Made by a program: the position numbers and the translations under genes
Source: Bacteroidales bacterium
GTDB taxonomy: Bacteria; Bacteroidota; Bacteroidia; Bacteroidales; P3
Direction of reading: 5' to 3'
Length of the DNA: 35,835 bases
NCBI GenBank assembly: GCA_017960605.1
Contig: JAGCYV010000022.1
Location: forward strand, 1 to 35,835
The notes under the pieces: generated by a model
Seen by the model: the letters and a program-made list of their open reading frames with translations, nothing else
Databases searched by the model: none
What the model was told of the DNA's origin: nothing
In this document: positions 8,335-16,886 of the stretch, piece after piece
Layout: each line of letters opens with the position of its first letter
Numbering within the stretch: the first letter of the stretch is position 1

Positions 8335-8967
8335 TTATTTTATTCGATTAAAGCCATTCCATTTACCTTTATAAATACCTTTCTTTAAATATTTTTTGTA
8401 AAGTTTCTCCGATGACTCCTCACCTGCATGAGCAGGAACCCAATCAGACGCACTAACTGAGTCTGTTTTCAAAACAGGTTTTTTATTCCCATCAGATAAT
8501 CGGAGGTAAGCATGATCTGAACCTTTTTCATCATATACATATTCAAGAATAAAATCAGCTTCGGCTGCACATCCAACGACAATCCAATAGTTATCCTCCA
8601 TTATTGCTTTAAGAAGAAAACGGCTACCCCATCGTTGTGCTATTTTGTCGCTTGTAAGAGGAATATAAACTTTTTTCCCTTGTGCAAAATAAGAACTTGC
8701 GTCACCAGAGTAAGCAGTGGGGTTTGCGCGGTGTATTTTATCTGGTGCAAAAAGATGAACCCCCAATTCCATATCCTCATATAAGAGTACACTATCTTTT
8801 GAAATAAGGATAATATCAAATCCATTTTTAATCGTATAAGAATTAGCTTCTGTTATTTCATCAGCCATATAATAACATTTTCCACTGACGGTTTCAAGCA
8901 GACCTTGTGCATGAGTTACCCCTATTGACAGAAACAGAGAGGCAATGATAAAAAAACTTTTCTTCAT
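8335..8967 (-). CDS. Secreted protein of unknown function, AT-rich gene
   Basis: A 210-residue protein that I do not recognise. The signal peptide is MKKSFFIIASLFLSIGVTHA with cleavage before QG. The mature part has mixed beta-like segments (FDIILISKDSVLLYEDMELG, VYIPLTSDKIAQRWGSRFLL, YWIVVGCAAEADFILEYVYD) and a strongly basic tail (KLYKKYLKKGIYKGKWNG). The base composition is clearly more AT-rich than in its neighbours, suggesting recent acquisition or relaxed selection. No close promoter box is seen; the nearest good promoter (9261-9291) is about 290 bases upstream. An A-rich stretch precedes the ATG. Confidence 0.7.
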   Translation of the reverse strand: MKKSFFIIASLFLSIGVTHAQGLLETVSGKCYYMADEITEANSYTIKNGFDIILISKDSVLLYEDMELGVHLFAPDKIHRANPTAYSGDASSYFAQGKKVYIPLTSDKIAQRWGSRFLLKAIMEDNYWIVVGCAAEADFILEYVYDEKGSDHAYLRLSDGNKKPVLKTDSVSASDWVPAHAGEESSEKLYKKYLKKGIYKGKWNGFNRIK

Positions 8968-9260
8968 TTTTTATAATTTTAATGGTTTGTGTTTCTTTAT
9001 ATACCACATTACAAGAAAGTGGAGCTATCCATGTTGTCCTCTATTTCAGATGTGAGGGCTGGACTCCCGTAGTATTAAAATAAAGGTTCTATGATATGCC
9101 CCACTATGAATGTATTGTATGTGATACAAATACAAACACCTGGGCATTTACAGATACTTTATTCCCTTACTACAATTGTGAAGTGTCCAGTTTCACATCA
9201 AGGAATAAGTCAGTTAAATGCTACACTCTTGGCAAACCATTTTCTTGCGGTTTGCAGATG
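8968..9260. other. Long leader or intergenic region, no convincing gene
   Basis: About 290 bases between the minus-strand promoter at 9261-9291 and the secreted-protein gene. The plus strand holds a 63-codon Cys-rich frame (9096-9287) with no promoter and no recognisable family. The minus strand holds only short frames, such as an eight-codon one starting MVCQEC near 9240. If the promoter is used, this is an unusually long 5' leader. Confidence 0.4.
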
Positions 9261-9291
9261 CAAAAATACAACTATTTTCCGGACTGACAAA
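9261..9291 (-). promoter_or_regulatory. Bacteroidales-type promoter reading toward the 8335-8967 gene
   Basis: Minus strand: TTTG at 9291-9288, a 19-base spacer, TATTTTTG at 9268-9261. This is a full match to the consensus although no gene starts nearby. Confidence 0.65.
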
Positions 9292-9317
9292 ATTATTTTG
9301 TCCATATAATTAACAGA

Positions 9318-9347
9318 GAGGGCTCCACACATTCGTGCAGAGCCCTC
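9318..9347 (-). terminator. Stem-loop after the Ser/Arg-rich protein gene
   Basis: Perfect 8-bp stem GAGGGCTC/GAGCCCTC with inner CAC/GTG pairs, just beyond the stop at 9367. The T-run is poor on the minus strand, so it is terminator-like rather than a textbook terminator. Confidence 0.6.
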
Positions 9348-9366
9348 GTTATAATGGTTTTTTGCT

Positions 9367-10434
9367 TTAGTCAGCCTCGTAGATGAGCAGTTGTCCGTCG
9401 GCCCAGATGAAGAGCAGGGGATCTTTGTCGTGCTTCTTGCTAATCCAGCAACCGCCGTTCTCGCTGTCGATGACCATGTTGCAGTACTTGCGGTTGATCT
9501 TCTGCTCGGCCAGCAGGTGGTCGTTCTTGTCATAGACCTGCAGGTAGGTCTCGCCGCCGTCGCGCACGATGGCGTACATAATGTCGCCGCTGATGCCGTA
9601 GGTGACCATATCCACGTTGTAGGTGTCCTGCACGTAGCGCCGCACCACAACCACATCGGTCACATGGTAGTCATACCAATAGCTGTTGCAGTAGAGCCAG
9701 AATCCAGGCCAGTACCAGGGACGCGGGGGCAGCGGATCCCAGAAGAGTGGGTGGCAGTGCACCATGTGGTGGTGCCAGGGGTGGTAGAAGTAGGGTGCCG
9801 GATGGATGGGGCGGGAAGCAGGAGGCATGTAGCCGCCCGGACGGCCAGGCCGTGCATAGCCGGTGGCTCCGGGAGCGCTGGGGGCACCAGGGGCACCGGC
9901 CCGAGTAGGCGAGGCCGTAGCGCTGCTGCCGTTGGGGGGCATGTTGATGGAGCCTCCGGCATTGGAGCGCGTGGGGCTGCCTACGGTGCCGGCAGGAGCA
10001 CCGCCGCCTCTTACGCCGGAGCGTGTGGCGCTGCCGACCGAGCGGGAAGGCGAGGGGTTGCTACCGCTGCCAACCGTGCCGGCTCTTCTTGCCGACGAAG
10101 GGATTCCCGAGCCACGTGAGGGACTGGTGGTCGAACGCGAAGGACTGCTGTAGGAATTGTTGCTTCGGCTCGGACTGGTGGTTGAGCGTGAGGAATTGCT
10201 GAAGGAACTGTTGCTGCGGCTGGGACTGCTGTAAGAGCGCGACGAAGATCCACTGAACGAGCTGCTGCTACGGCTGGAACCGCTGAACGAACTTCCGCTG
10301 CTGCGACTGGGGCTGCTCACCGAGCCGCCGCTGCGTCCGCCGCCACCGCCGCGGGTGGGGCTTTGGGCCAATGCCGGCACGGCGCTCAATGCCAGTGCCA
10401 TCATCATTACCGTTATGACTTTCGAAGTTTTCAT
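9367..10434 (-). CDS. Exported Ser/Arg-rich low-complexity protein
   Basis: A 355-residue protein with signal peptide MKTSKVITVMMMALALSAVPALA and cleavage before Q. Domains in order: a Gly-rich patch (about 29-36); a long Ser/Arg/Pro tract (about 37-130) with repeats such as TTSPSRS and SGSSRSSSSF; a Gly/Ala/Pro-rich stretch (about 130-220); a Pro/His/Trp/Tyr-rich segment (HPAPYFYHPWHHHMVHCHP, then PPRPWYWPGFWLYC, about 228-268); and a folded-looking C-terminus of about 90 residues (VTDVVVVRRYVQDTYNVDMV and onward). I chose the ATG at 10434 for the signal peptide and because a -7 box lies 38 bases upstream. The function is unknown; the layout suggests a disordered envelope linker with a small C-terminal domain. 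Confidence 0.75.
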   Translation of the reverse strand: MKTSKVITVMMMALALSAVPALAQSPTRGGGGGRSGGSVSSPSRSSGSSFSGSSRSSSSFSGSSSRSYSSPSRSNSSFSNSSRSTTSPSRSNNSYSSPSRSTTSPSRGSGIPSSARRAGTVGSGSNPSPSRSVGSATRSGVRGGGAPAGTVGSPTRSNAGGSINMPPNGSSATASPTRAGAPGAPSAPGATGYARPGRPGGYMPPASRPIHPAPYFYHPWHHHMVHCHPLFWDPLPPRPWYWPGFWLYCNSYWYDYHVTDVVVVRRYVQDTYNVDMVTYGISGDIMYAIVRDGGETYLQVYDKNDHLLAEQKINRKYCNMVIDSENGGCWISKKHDKDPLLFIWADGQLLIYEAD

Positions 10435-10472
10435 GGTGTTACTCCTTTCTTTTTTGGTTTCGTTTTCTGGTG

Positions 10473-10480
10473 CAAAAATA
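10473..10480 (-). promoter_or_regulatory. -7 box upstream of the Ser/Arg-rich protein gene
   Basis: Minus strand TATTTTTG, 38 bases before the ATG at 10434. The -33 element is not clear. Confidence 0.55.
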
Positions 10481-10528
10481 CATTCTTTCCTTGGGGGAAA
10501 TTCCGAAACCATCTCCTATTTTTCCTAA

Positions 10529-12589
10529 TCATCCCACGTTGCAGCCGGGGGTGACTATGTCTGAGGGAGTTAGCAGTACTAGACGGCCGTCCTTGTCCTC
10601 GGCGCTGAGTATCATTCCCTGGCTCTCGACTCCTTTCAACTTGCGTGGCGGGAAGTTGGCGATGAAGCAAACCTGCTTGCCCACCAGCGCCTGCGGGTCG
10701 GAGTAGTACTTGGCTACGCCGCTCACAATGGTGCGGGTACCCATGTTGTCTTCCAGCTTGAACTGTAGCAACTTGTCGGCTTTAGGCACCTTGGTGCATT
10801 CCAATATGGTACCCACGCGTATGTCCATCTTGCCGAAGTCGTCGATGGTCACTGGCGCCTTCACCTCGGCGGGCTTCCAGGCGTTGAGTTCGTTCTGGGC
10901 TTTGGTGGCCTGCAACTTATCGACTTGGGCCTGGATGGTTTCGTCGCTGATTTGCTCGAAGAGCAGTTCGGGCTGGTCAATCTGATGGTCTTCCATCAGT
11001 ATGTCGGCGCGTCCGGCATCTTTCCAACCGAGGGCCTGCAAGTTCATGATGCGGTGCATCTTGTCGGCCGTAAAGGGCAGGAAGGGAGCGCAGAGCACAG
11101 CCAGATTGGCGCAGATCTGCAACGAGAGGTTCATCACCGTGGCGGTGCGTTCGGGGTCGGCCTTGATGAGTTTCCAAGGCTCAGTGTCCGTCAGGTATTT
11201 GTTGCCCAGTCGGGCCAGGTTCATCATTTCGGCGAGAGCCTCGCGGAAACGATAAGTCTCGATGCTGCGGCCTATGCGCTCGGGGAACGTGGACATCTCT
11301 TTGATAACCTCCTCGTCCTGTGCCGAAACATTGCTCAGCGCGGGCACGCGTCCGCCGTAGAACTTGTGCGTCAGCACCAAGGTCCTATTCACAAAGTTGC
11401 CGAGGATGGCCACCAATTCGCTGTTGTTCTTCAGCTGGAAGTCTTTCCAGGTGAAGTCGTTGTCCTTGGTCTCGGGGGCGTTGCTACAAAGGGTGTAGCG
11501 TAGCACGTCTTGCTTGCCGGGGAACTCTTTGAGGTATTCATGCAGCCACACGGCCCAGTTTCTGGAAGTCGAAATCTTGTCGCCTTCAAGGTTCAGGAAC
11601 TCGTTGGCCGGCACGTTGGCGGGCAGGATATAGCTGCCGTCGGCGTGGAGCATCGAGGGGAATATGATGCAGTGGAAGACGATGTTGTCCTTGCCGATGA
11701 AGTGAACCAGCTTGGTATCCTTCTCTTTCCACCACTTCTCCCAGTCGTCGCCCTTCAGCTGCTTGGTGAAGCTGATGTAGCCGATGGGGGCGTCGAACCA
11801 GACGTAGAGCACCTTGCCGTCGGCTCCTTCGACGGGCACCTTGACGCCCCAGTCGAGGTCGCGTGTGACGGCGCGAGGCTGCAAGCCGGCGTCAATCCAC
11901 GATTTGCACTGTCCATAGACGTTGGTCTTCCAGTCGCCCTTGTGGCTCTCGAGAATCCACTCGCGCAGCCAGGGCTCGTCCTGGTCCAATGGAAGGAACC
12001 AGTGTTTGGTCTCCTTGAGGACAGGCTTGCTGCCGCTAAGAGCGCTTTTGGGATTGATGAGGTCGGTGGCGTTGAGGCTGGTGCCGCAGGCTTCGCACTG
12101 GTCGCCGTAGGCGCGTTCGTTGCCGCAGTGGGGACAGGTGCCGGTGATGTAGCGGTCGGCCAGGAAGCATCCCGCCTCCTCGTCGTAATACTGCTGAGAT
12201 ACCTTCTCCACAAACTTGCCCTCTTCGTAGAGTTTCTTGAAGTAGGCCGCTGCGGTCTCATGGTGCTCCTTGCTGGAGGTGCGGCTGTAGATGTCGAACG
12301 AGATGCCCAGCTCGGCGAAGGAGTCCTTGATAATCTTGTGGTAGCGATCGACGATATCCTGCGGCGTGCAACCCTCCTTGCGGGCCTTGATGGTGATGGG
12401 CACACCGTGTTCGTCGCTGCCGCCGATAAACATCACCTCCTCACCCTGGGCACGCAGGTAGCGCACATAGACGTCGGCGGGCACATAGACACCGGCCAAG
12501 TGGCCGATATGCACCGGCCCGTTGGCGTAGGGCAGGGCCGAGGTAACGGTGTAGCGTTTGTATTTGTGGTCTTTTTCTGTGTAGGTCAT
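10529..12589 (-). CDS. metG: Methionyl-tRNA synthetase
   Basis: Charges tRNA-Met with methionine in the cytoplasm. The 686 residues cover the full dimeric form. Landmarks: ATP-binding HIGH at 27-30, [14 protein letters not shown], the zinc knuckle CPHCGN...CEACGT (about 150-170), the KMSKS equivalent KISTSRN (about 344), the anticodon-binding helical domain, and a C-terminal EMAP/Arc1p-type tRNA-binding OB domain (about 585-686) with [20 protein letters not shown] and [19 protein letters not shown]. The start codon is nine bases after the stop of the lipoprotein gene, so the two are probably cotranscribed. Confidence 0.97.
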   Translation of the reverse strand: MTYTEKDHKYKRYTVTSALPYANGPVHIGHLAGVYVPADVYVRYLRAQGEEVMFIGGSDEHGVPITIKARKEGCTPQDIVDRYHKIIKDSFAELGISFDIYSRTSSKEHHETAAAYFKKLYEEGKFVEKVSQQYYDEEAGCFLADRYITGTCPHCGNERAYGDQCEACGTSLNATDLINPKSALSGSKPVLKETKHWFLPLDQDEPWLREWILESHKGDWKTNVYGQCKSWIDAGLQPRAVTRDLDWGVKVPVEGADGKVLYVWFDAPIGYISFTKQLKGDDWEKWWKEKDTKLVHFIGKDNIVFHCIIFPSMLHADGSYILPANVPANEFLNLEGDKISTSRNWAVWLHEYLKEFPGKQDVLRYTLCSNAPETKDNDFTWKDFQLKNNSELVAILGNFVNRTLVLTHKFYGGRVPALSNVSAQDEEVIKEMSTFPERIGRSIETYRFREALAEMMNLARLGNKYLTDTEPWKLIKADPERTATVMNLSLQICANLAVLCAPFLPFTADKMHRIMNLQALGWKDAGRADILMEDHQIDQPELLFEQISDETIQAQVDKLQATKAQNELNAWKPAEVKAPVTIDDFGKMDIRVGTILECTKVPKADKLLQFKLEDNMGTRTIVSGVAKYYSDPQALVGKQVCFIANFPPRKLKGVESQGMILSAEDKDGRLVLLTPSDIVTPGCNVG

Positions 12590-12598
12590 TCGTTCAGG

Positions 12599-13684
12599 TT
12601 ATTGTTGATAGGTGTAGGTGGTGATGTTGCCCTCGCTGTCGGTCACGCTGGTGGGATAGTTGTCGCTGTTGTAGGTGAAGCTGTTGCTGATGACGCTCGA
12701 TGGCAGGGGCCGGTCCAGGGTGGTAAAGGGCACCTCCTGAGTGTATCCAAAGACTGTTATTTCGGCCGAGATGGCAATATTGGCGGTACCCGACACCGTT
12801 CCGGCGATGGCGTTGTTGGCCGAGAACATCGAGGCGTCGAGTTGCAGCAAATTCTCCAGGTTGCCCAGATAGTGGCGGAAGGGGTTCACTTTGCTGTCAT
12901 AGGAGGTGTAGTTGGCGGTGTCGCGGGCCGTCACATTGAAGATGATGGGTGTGTTGTCGGGCAATGCGTTGGCATAGGCAATCATGGAGGAATCCACGCC
13001 GAAGGCACTCAAGTTGGAAATCACCCCTTTCAGGGCACCCCACAAAATCTTCACGCGGAAACTCACATCCATCCGAATCTGGCGTACATTCTCGCCGTTC
13101 CAGTCGATATTCATGCTTCCCTGCACGTTATCCACCTCGGGAGCCAGGCTGTTGCCGACGGAGTCGGTGACGTACTGGGCCAGCAGTGCGTTGAACATGT
13201 CCATCAAATAGGTGTCGCTCATGTTCAGCGTGGCACCGCTTATTTTGTTGTTGCTGTGGCTCACGGTGGCTCCCACCACATCGGCACCGCCGTTCACCAG
13301 CGAGATGCGCGAGATGTAGTTGCCGCTGTAGGTCACCCCTATGGTACCGCTCAACTGGCTGCCGTAGCGGGTGACGGAGTTCACGCGGTTGTCGTCATAG
13401 GTGAAGGTGGTCCGCACCGAGCCATTGCCGTCCAGCACTGACTGAAGACGGTTGTTGTCGTCCCAGTCCCACTCTTCGGTTGTCTCGCCGTTGGTCTCGA
13501 TTTTGACAATCTTGCAGTTGGGGTTATAGACACCTTCCTGGTTGCTTTCGGGTGCGGGTGTGCCGCCACCGCCGCCGCTGGAGGAACTGGTGGTGCTGGT
13601 GGCCGCGGGGGTCGGGTCCTCTTTCTTGCAGCCGACCAGGCACAACAGTGCGGCGGCACAGAACATGACAATAACTTTCTTCAT
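12599..13684 (-). CDS. Lipoprotein with YD-repeat-like segments
   Basis: A 361-residue outer-envelope lipoprotein of unknown function. The N-terminus MKKVIVMFCAAALLCLVGCK ends in a lipobox with C19 as the lipidated cysteine. A low-complexity Thr/Ser/Gly linker follows (about 28-45). The body has beta-strand-rich repeats resembling YD or RHS repeats: RLQSVLDGNGSVRTTFTYDD near the start and FTYNSDNYPTSVTDSEGNIT, TYTYQ at the end. This resembles Bacteroidales lipoproteins annotated DUF4595 or YD-repeat, which I cannot confirm without a search. It lies between DUF5606 and metG on the same strand. Confidence 0.75.
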   Translation of the reverse strand: MKKVIVMFCAAALLCLVGCKKEDPTPAATSTTSSSSGGGGGTPAPESNQEGVYNPNCKIVKIETNGETTEEWDWDDNNRLQSVLDGNGSVRTTFTYDDNRVNSVTRYGSQLSGTIGVTYSGNYISRISLVNGGADVVGATVSHSNNKISGATLNMSDTYLMDMFNALLAQYVTDSVGNSLAPEVDNVQGSMNIDWNGENVRQIRMDVSFRVKILWGALKGVISNLSAFGVDSSMIAYANALPDNTPIIFNVTARDTANYTSYDSKVNPFRHYLGNLENLLQLDASMFSANNAIAGTVSGTANIAISAEITVFGYTQEVPFTTLDRPLPSSVISNSFTYNSDNYPTSVTDSEGNITTYTYQQ

Positions 13685-13713
13685 AAGTCTTTATGTTTTT
13701 TTCTTGTTATTTG

Positions 13714-14130
13714 TTATTTCTCTTCAGTTTCAGTCTTTTCCTCGGGGGTCAGCTTGCCGGCGGCCAGCAGGATGTTGTACCATGAGAAGAGTTTTTTCAC
13801 GTCCGATGCGTGCACCCGCTCGCGGTCGTAGTCGGGCAGGGTCTTCTCCAGCAAGGCGAACATCGTCTTGCTCTCGGCTTTCTTCGGGTCGAAGTCTGTA
13901 GCCTTGGCTTCCAGTACGTTGTAGATATTCTGCATGACTTCGTCCAGCGGACGCTCGTCGCTGTCGGTGAAAATACGTATCTCGCCCAGCGAGCTGATAC
14001 GGTCGTTCTTGAACACTGGATATTTCTGTCCAGTAACGAGGTTCATTACCACTGCGCCGCCTTTGGTCTGCGACACCAGTTCGCTCAGGTCGGGTTTGCC
14101 GGCGATAGCTAAGATGTTTGTCAAATCCAT
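13714..14130 (-). CDS. DUF5606 family protein
   Basis: A 138-residue protein matching the Bacteroidota family DUF5606: the N-terminus LTNILAIAGKPDLSELVSQT, then VMNLVTGQKYPVFKNDRISS, EIRIFTDSDERPLDEVMQNI and the C-terminal SDVKKLFSWYNILLAAGKLT are family-like by my recollection. It ends in a Glu/Lys-rich tail. No signal peptide, so cytoplasmic. Function unknown. It lies 29 bases upstream of the lipoprotein gene in the same direction, so DUF5606-lipoprotein-metG may be one operon. No promoter box was found in the roughly 100 bases upstream; an 11-bp repeat array lies beyond that. Confidence 0.8.
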   Translation of the reverse strand: MDLTNILAIAGKPDLSELVSQTKGGAVVMNLVTGQKYPVFKNDRISSLGEIRIFTDSDERPLDEVMQNIYNVLEAKATDFDPKKAESKTMFALLEKTLPDYDRERVHASDVKKLFSWYNILLAAGKLTPEEKTETEEK

Positions 14131-14235
14131 GTTTTCAATGACATTTTAATAGTTAAAGATGTATAATAACGTTTATTATCCACCATTATTGTCTTCTTAT
14201 GTAATTTTTGCTTCAGATTTCCTTTGGACACCCTA

Positions 14236-14359
14236 TCACCTCCGTCTCACCTCCGTTGCACCTCCGTCTCACCTCCGTTGCACCTCCGTCTCACCTCCGT
14301 CTCACCTCCGTTGAAAGACGGAGGGGTAACGGAGAGGCAACGGAGAGGGAATGGAGGGG
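14236..14359. repeat. 11-bp tandem array with inverted partial copies
   Basis: Seven head-to-tail 11-bp units of the form (T/G)CACCTCCGT(C/T) fill 14236-14312. After a GAAAG turn, about four degenerate units in the opposite orientation (ACGGAGGGGTA, ACGGAGAGGCA, ACGGAGAGGGA, ATGGAGGGGCT) run to 14359. CCTCCGT and ACGGAGG pair around the turn, so a long imperfect hairpin can form. It abuts the last base of the BadF-type kinase gene. On the minus-strand transcript the left arm reads as seven GGAGGTG motifs. Confidence 0.85.
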
Positions 14360-15220
14360 CTATTGTGGCATTGACGTACCAAGATGGTAGCGTCGGAGAC
14401 CTTCGATGGGGTCGGCCATGACGGTGCCGACGGTGAGGGTGTCGTCGGCGAAATAGGCACGCAGGATGTAATCGATGGCTTTGGCGAATCCTCCTACAAA
14501 GTTGATTTCTCCTTCGTTATACCCACTCTGCTCGCGCAGGGCTTCAAGAGGCCCGTGGTACCATTCGTAGAGAGCTTCCGCAAGGACACCGGCACAGTAT
14601 TCGTCGTTGGCATGGCTGACGGCGAAGGGAGCCAGCGAGGCAAGGAAGCGGTTGGGGTTGGACTGGTGATAGATGATGTCGATCAACTGATCGTCGCTCT
14701 GATGATAAGCGTCATAGAACAAAGTTCTTACGCCGTCTGGCATGCGGTGTGTCAGGTAGTCGTTGAGCAGGATGCGGCCCACATGGTTGGCCGAGCCGTG
14801 GTCACCGAGGATGAAGCCCGTGCTGGTGGGCTGGCATTCGATGGCAGTGCCGTTGTAGTAGCAGGCGTTGCTGCCGGTGCCGAGGATGGCCACGATGCTT
14901 GCCCGGTCGCCACTGGCCGCATGGCAGGCACCCAGCATGTCGGTCTCAACATGGATGTCACCCGTGCGGAAGGCCGCCGACAGGAGACGCTCCACCCGCT
15001 CCCGTTGCGAGGCGTTGCCGCAGCCGGCACCGTAGAAGTAGGTGGTCAGGGAGTCGGTGGTCTGCAGTTGGGGAAAATGTTGTCGTACAGTGGCACAGGC
15101 ATCGAGGAACTGCTCGTCGGTGGTGAAATGGGGGTTCAGACCCTCGGTAACAACCATGTTACCAGTTTCTACCTCCATCCAGGCAGTCTTGGTGCTCCCG
15201 CTGTCGGCAATCAATATCAT
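14360..15220 (-). CDS. BadF/BadG/BcrA/BcrD-type ATPase, probable N-acetylglucosamine kinase-like
   Basis: A 286-residue protein of the ASKHA sugar-kinase fold. The phosphate-1 loop is at the N-terminus ([20 protein letters not shown]); the second is [14 protein letters not shown] (about 115-128), followed by [20 protein letters not shown], typical of the GlcNAc-kinase-like BadF group in Bacteroidota. A C-terminal [14 protein letters not shown] matches the adenosine motif. It probably phosphorylates an amino sugar, perhaps from cell-wall recycling; the substrate is inference. I chose the ATG at 15220 because it starts the ASKHA fold and overlaps the pyrD stop as ATGA (15217-15220). Last gene of the 14360-21768 run. 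Confidence 0.85.
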   Translation of the reverse strand: MILIADSGSTKTAWMEVETGNMVVTEGLNPHFTTDEQFLDACATVRQHFPQLQTTDSLTTYFYGAGCGNASQRERVERLLSAAFRTGDIHVETDMLGACHAASGDRASIVAILGTGSNACYYNGTAIECQPTSTGFILGDHGSANHVGRILLNDYLTHRMPDGVRTLFYDAYHQSDDQLIDIIYHQSNPNRFLASLAPFAVSHANDEYCAGVLAEALYEWYHGPLEALREQSGYNEGEINFVGGFAKAIDYILRAYFADDTLTVGTVMADPIEGLRRYHLGTSMPQ

Positions 15221-16116
15221 ATAATGCCGATAATCTCGTTGATGTCCTTGATACCATGACAGTTGCAATAGTACTCAAGGCCGTCGATAATCTTCATGGT
15301 GACGGCGGGGTCGATGAAGTTGGCGGTGCCCACCTGAATGGCTTTGGCACCGGCCATGAGGAACTCCAACGCGTCGTTGGCCGAGGCGATACCTCCCAGA
15401 CCGATGACGGGAATCTGCACGGCATGAGCCACTTGCCACACCATGCGCACAGCCACGGGCTTGACGGCGGGACCGCTCAGTCCGCCGGTGACGGTGCTGA
15501 GGTAGGGACGACGTTTCTCTACGTCGATGGCCATGCCGAGCATGGTGTTGATAAGTGAAACGCTGTCGGCACCCGCGGCTTCGACTGCTTTGGCGATATC
15601 GACGATGCTCGTCACATTGGGCGTGAGCTTTACTATCAGTGTTTTATGATACACTTTGCGCACCTCGCCGACCACTTGTGCTGCCATGTCGGGGTTGGTG
15701 CCGAAGCCCATGCCGCCTTTCTTGACATTGGGACAGCTGATATTCAGCTCGATGGCGGAGATACGCTCCAGTTCGTCAATCTGCGCCGCCACGTCGCAGT
15801 ATTCTTCGATAGAGGAACCGCTGACATTGACGATGATGTTGGTATCCAGATGTTTGATGCGATGATAGACCTCCGAGCAGAACTTCTGCACGCCGCCGTT
15901 CTGAAGGCCCACGGCATTGAGCATGCCCGAGGGAGTTTCGGCCATACGGGGATAGGGGTTACCCTCACGGTGGGAGCCGGTAGTCCCCTTGACGATGAAG
16001 CCGCCCAGACGTTCGAGATCGACGAAGTCGGCAAATTCCTCGCCGTAGCCGAAGGTGCCGCTAGCGGTCATCACGGGATTCTTCAGACTGAGATTATGTA
16101 CTTTAACTTCTAACAT
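15217..16116 (-). CDS. pyrD: Dihydroorotate dehydrogenase, class 1B catalytic subunit
   Basis: Oxidises dihydroorotate to orotate in pyrimidine synthesis, with FMN; pairs with PyrK. Landmarks: [18 protein letters not shown] near the N-terminus, [31 protein letters not shown] (with the class 1B active-site Cys in ISCPNVK), [25 protein letters not shown], and [20 protein letters not shown] with AIQVGTANF for FMN phosphate. About 299 residues, the usual size. I prefer the ATG at 16116, seven bases inside pyrK, because it matches family N-termini; an ATG at 16125 adds MVP. No Shine-Dalgarno sequence decides between them. Confidence 0.95.
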   Translation of the reverse strand: MLEVKVHNLSLKNPVMTASGTFGYGEEFADFVDLERLGGFIVKGTTGSHREGNPYPRMAETPSGMLNAVGLQNGGVQKFCSEVYHRIKHLDTNIIVNVSGSSIEEYCDVAAQIDELERISAIELNISCPNVKKGGMGFGTNPDMAAQVVGEVRKVYHKTLIVKLTPNVTSIVDIAKAVEAAGADSVSLINTMLGMAIDVEKRRPYLSTVTGGLSGPAVKPVAVRMVWQVAHAVQIPVIGLGGIASANDALEFLMAGAKAIQVGTANFIDPAVTMKIIDGLEYYCNCHGIKDINEIIGII

Positions 16117-16886
16117 TGGTACCATTTTTTCATTGTTGTGATGTCAAACACGGGGCCGTCTTTGCAGACGCAGCGGTGGCCCTGGTCGGTGTCGGTGACG
16201 CAGCAGAGACAGGCGCCTACGCCGCAGGCCATCATGTTCTCAAGACTTACCTCGCAGCGGATGCCACGTTCGGCGGCACTGCGGGCCACGGCTTTCATCA
16301 TGGGGGTTGGACCGCAGGTGTATATCATGTTGTAATGTTCGCTGAATGCGGGGTGGCTGATAACAAGGCCTTTATGCCCCAGCGAACCGTCGTCGGTGGC
16401 CAAACAGAGGGTGCCGTAGGGTAGGAACTCGTCACGCACAGGGATGAGGTCCGCTGTGCGTCCGCCGAGTAGGATGGTGCACTCCACACCTCTTGCTTTC
16501 AGCGCTTTGGAGAGGTGTAGCAGTGGCGCAATGCCGGCACCACCACCCACCAGAAGTGCGGAGGTCTGAGGCTTGAGGTCGAGTGTGAATCCATGTCCGA
16601 GGGGATAGACAATGTTCAGTTTGTCACCCACTTGCAGTTCTGCCAGACGGCGGGTGCCGTTGCCGACCACCTGGACGAGCAGGCTCAGGGTGCCGGCCTC
16701 GGGATTGACGTCGTGCACCGAGATGGGGCGGCGAAGCATCACCTCGTGGCAGCCATCCACCCGCACCTCGACAAACTGGCCGGGGACGATGGGCTGCAAG
16801 GTGCCGCCGTGTTGCAGCACCAGAGAGAAGTAGCGGTCGCCGTGCTGACGGCGTTCCACGATGGTGAAATCATGTATTTCTTTCAT
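16110..16886 (-). CDS. pyrK: Dihydroorotate dehydrogenase electron-transfer subunit
   Basis: Moves electrons from the PyrD FMN to NAD through FAD and a [2Fe-2S] cluster. The 258 residues show the FAD-binding [10 protein letters not shown] (51-60), the NAD-binding [19 protein letters not shown] (111-129) and [10 protein letters not shown] (191-200), and the cluster cysteines C221-x4-C226-x2-C229 with C241 (CGVGACLCC...RCVC). Its 3' end overlaps pyrD, and its 5' end overlaps the LptF/G permease gene by 17 bases, so translation is tightly coupled in the run. Confidence 0.95.
   Translation of the reverse strand: MKEIHDFTIVERRQHGDRYFSLVLQHGGTLQPIVPGQFVEVRVDGCHEVMLRRPISVHDVNPEAGTLSLLVQVVGNGTRRLAELQVGDKLNIVYPLGHGFTLDLKPQTSALLVGGGAGIAPLLHLSKALKARGVECTILLGGRTADLIPVRDEFLPYGTLCLATDDGSLGHKGLVISHPAFSEHYNMIYTCGPTPMMKAVARSAAERGIRCEVSLENMMACGVGACLCCVTDTDQGHRCVCKDGPVFDITTMKKWYQC

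Noticed and set aside
9096-9287. A 63-codon Cys-rich frame on the plus strand
   Set aside because: No promoter, ribosome-binding signal or known family; a good minus-strand promoter overlaps its 3' end.
11510-13441. A 643-codon open frame antisense to metG and the lipoprotein gene
   Set aside because: It spans two real minus-strand genes and their junction; its composition is typical of antisense frames and it has no promoter or recognisable domain.
14236-14359. Possible CRISPR array
   Set aside because: Units are 11 bases and adjoining, with no unique spacers and no cas genes nearby.
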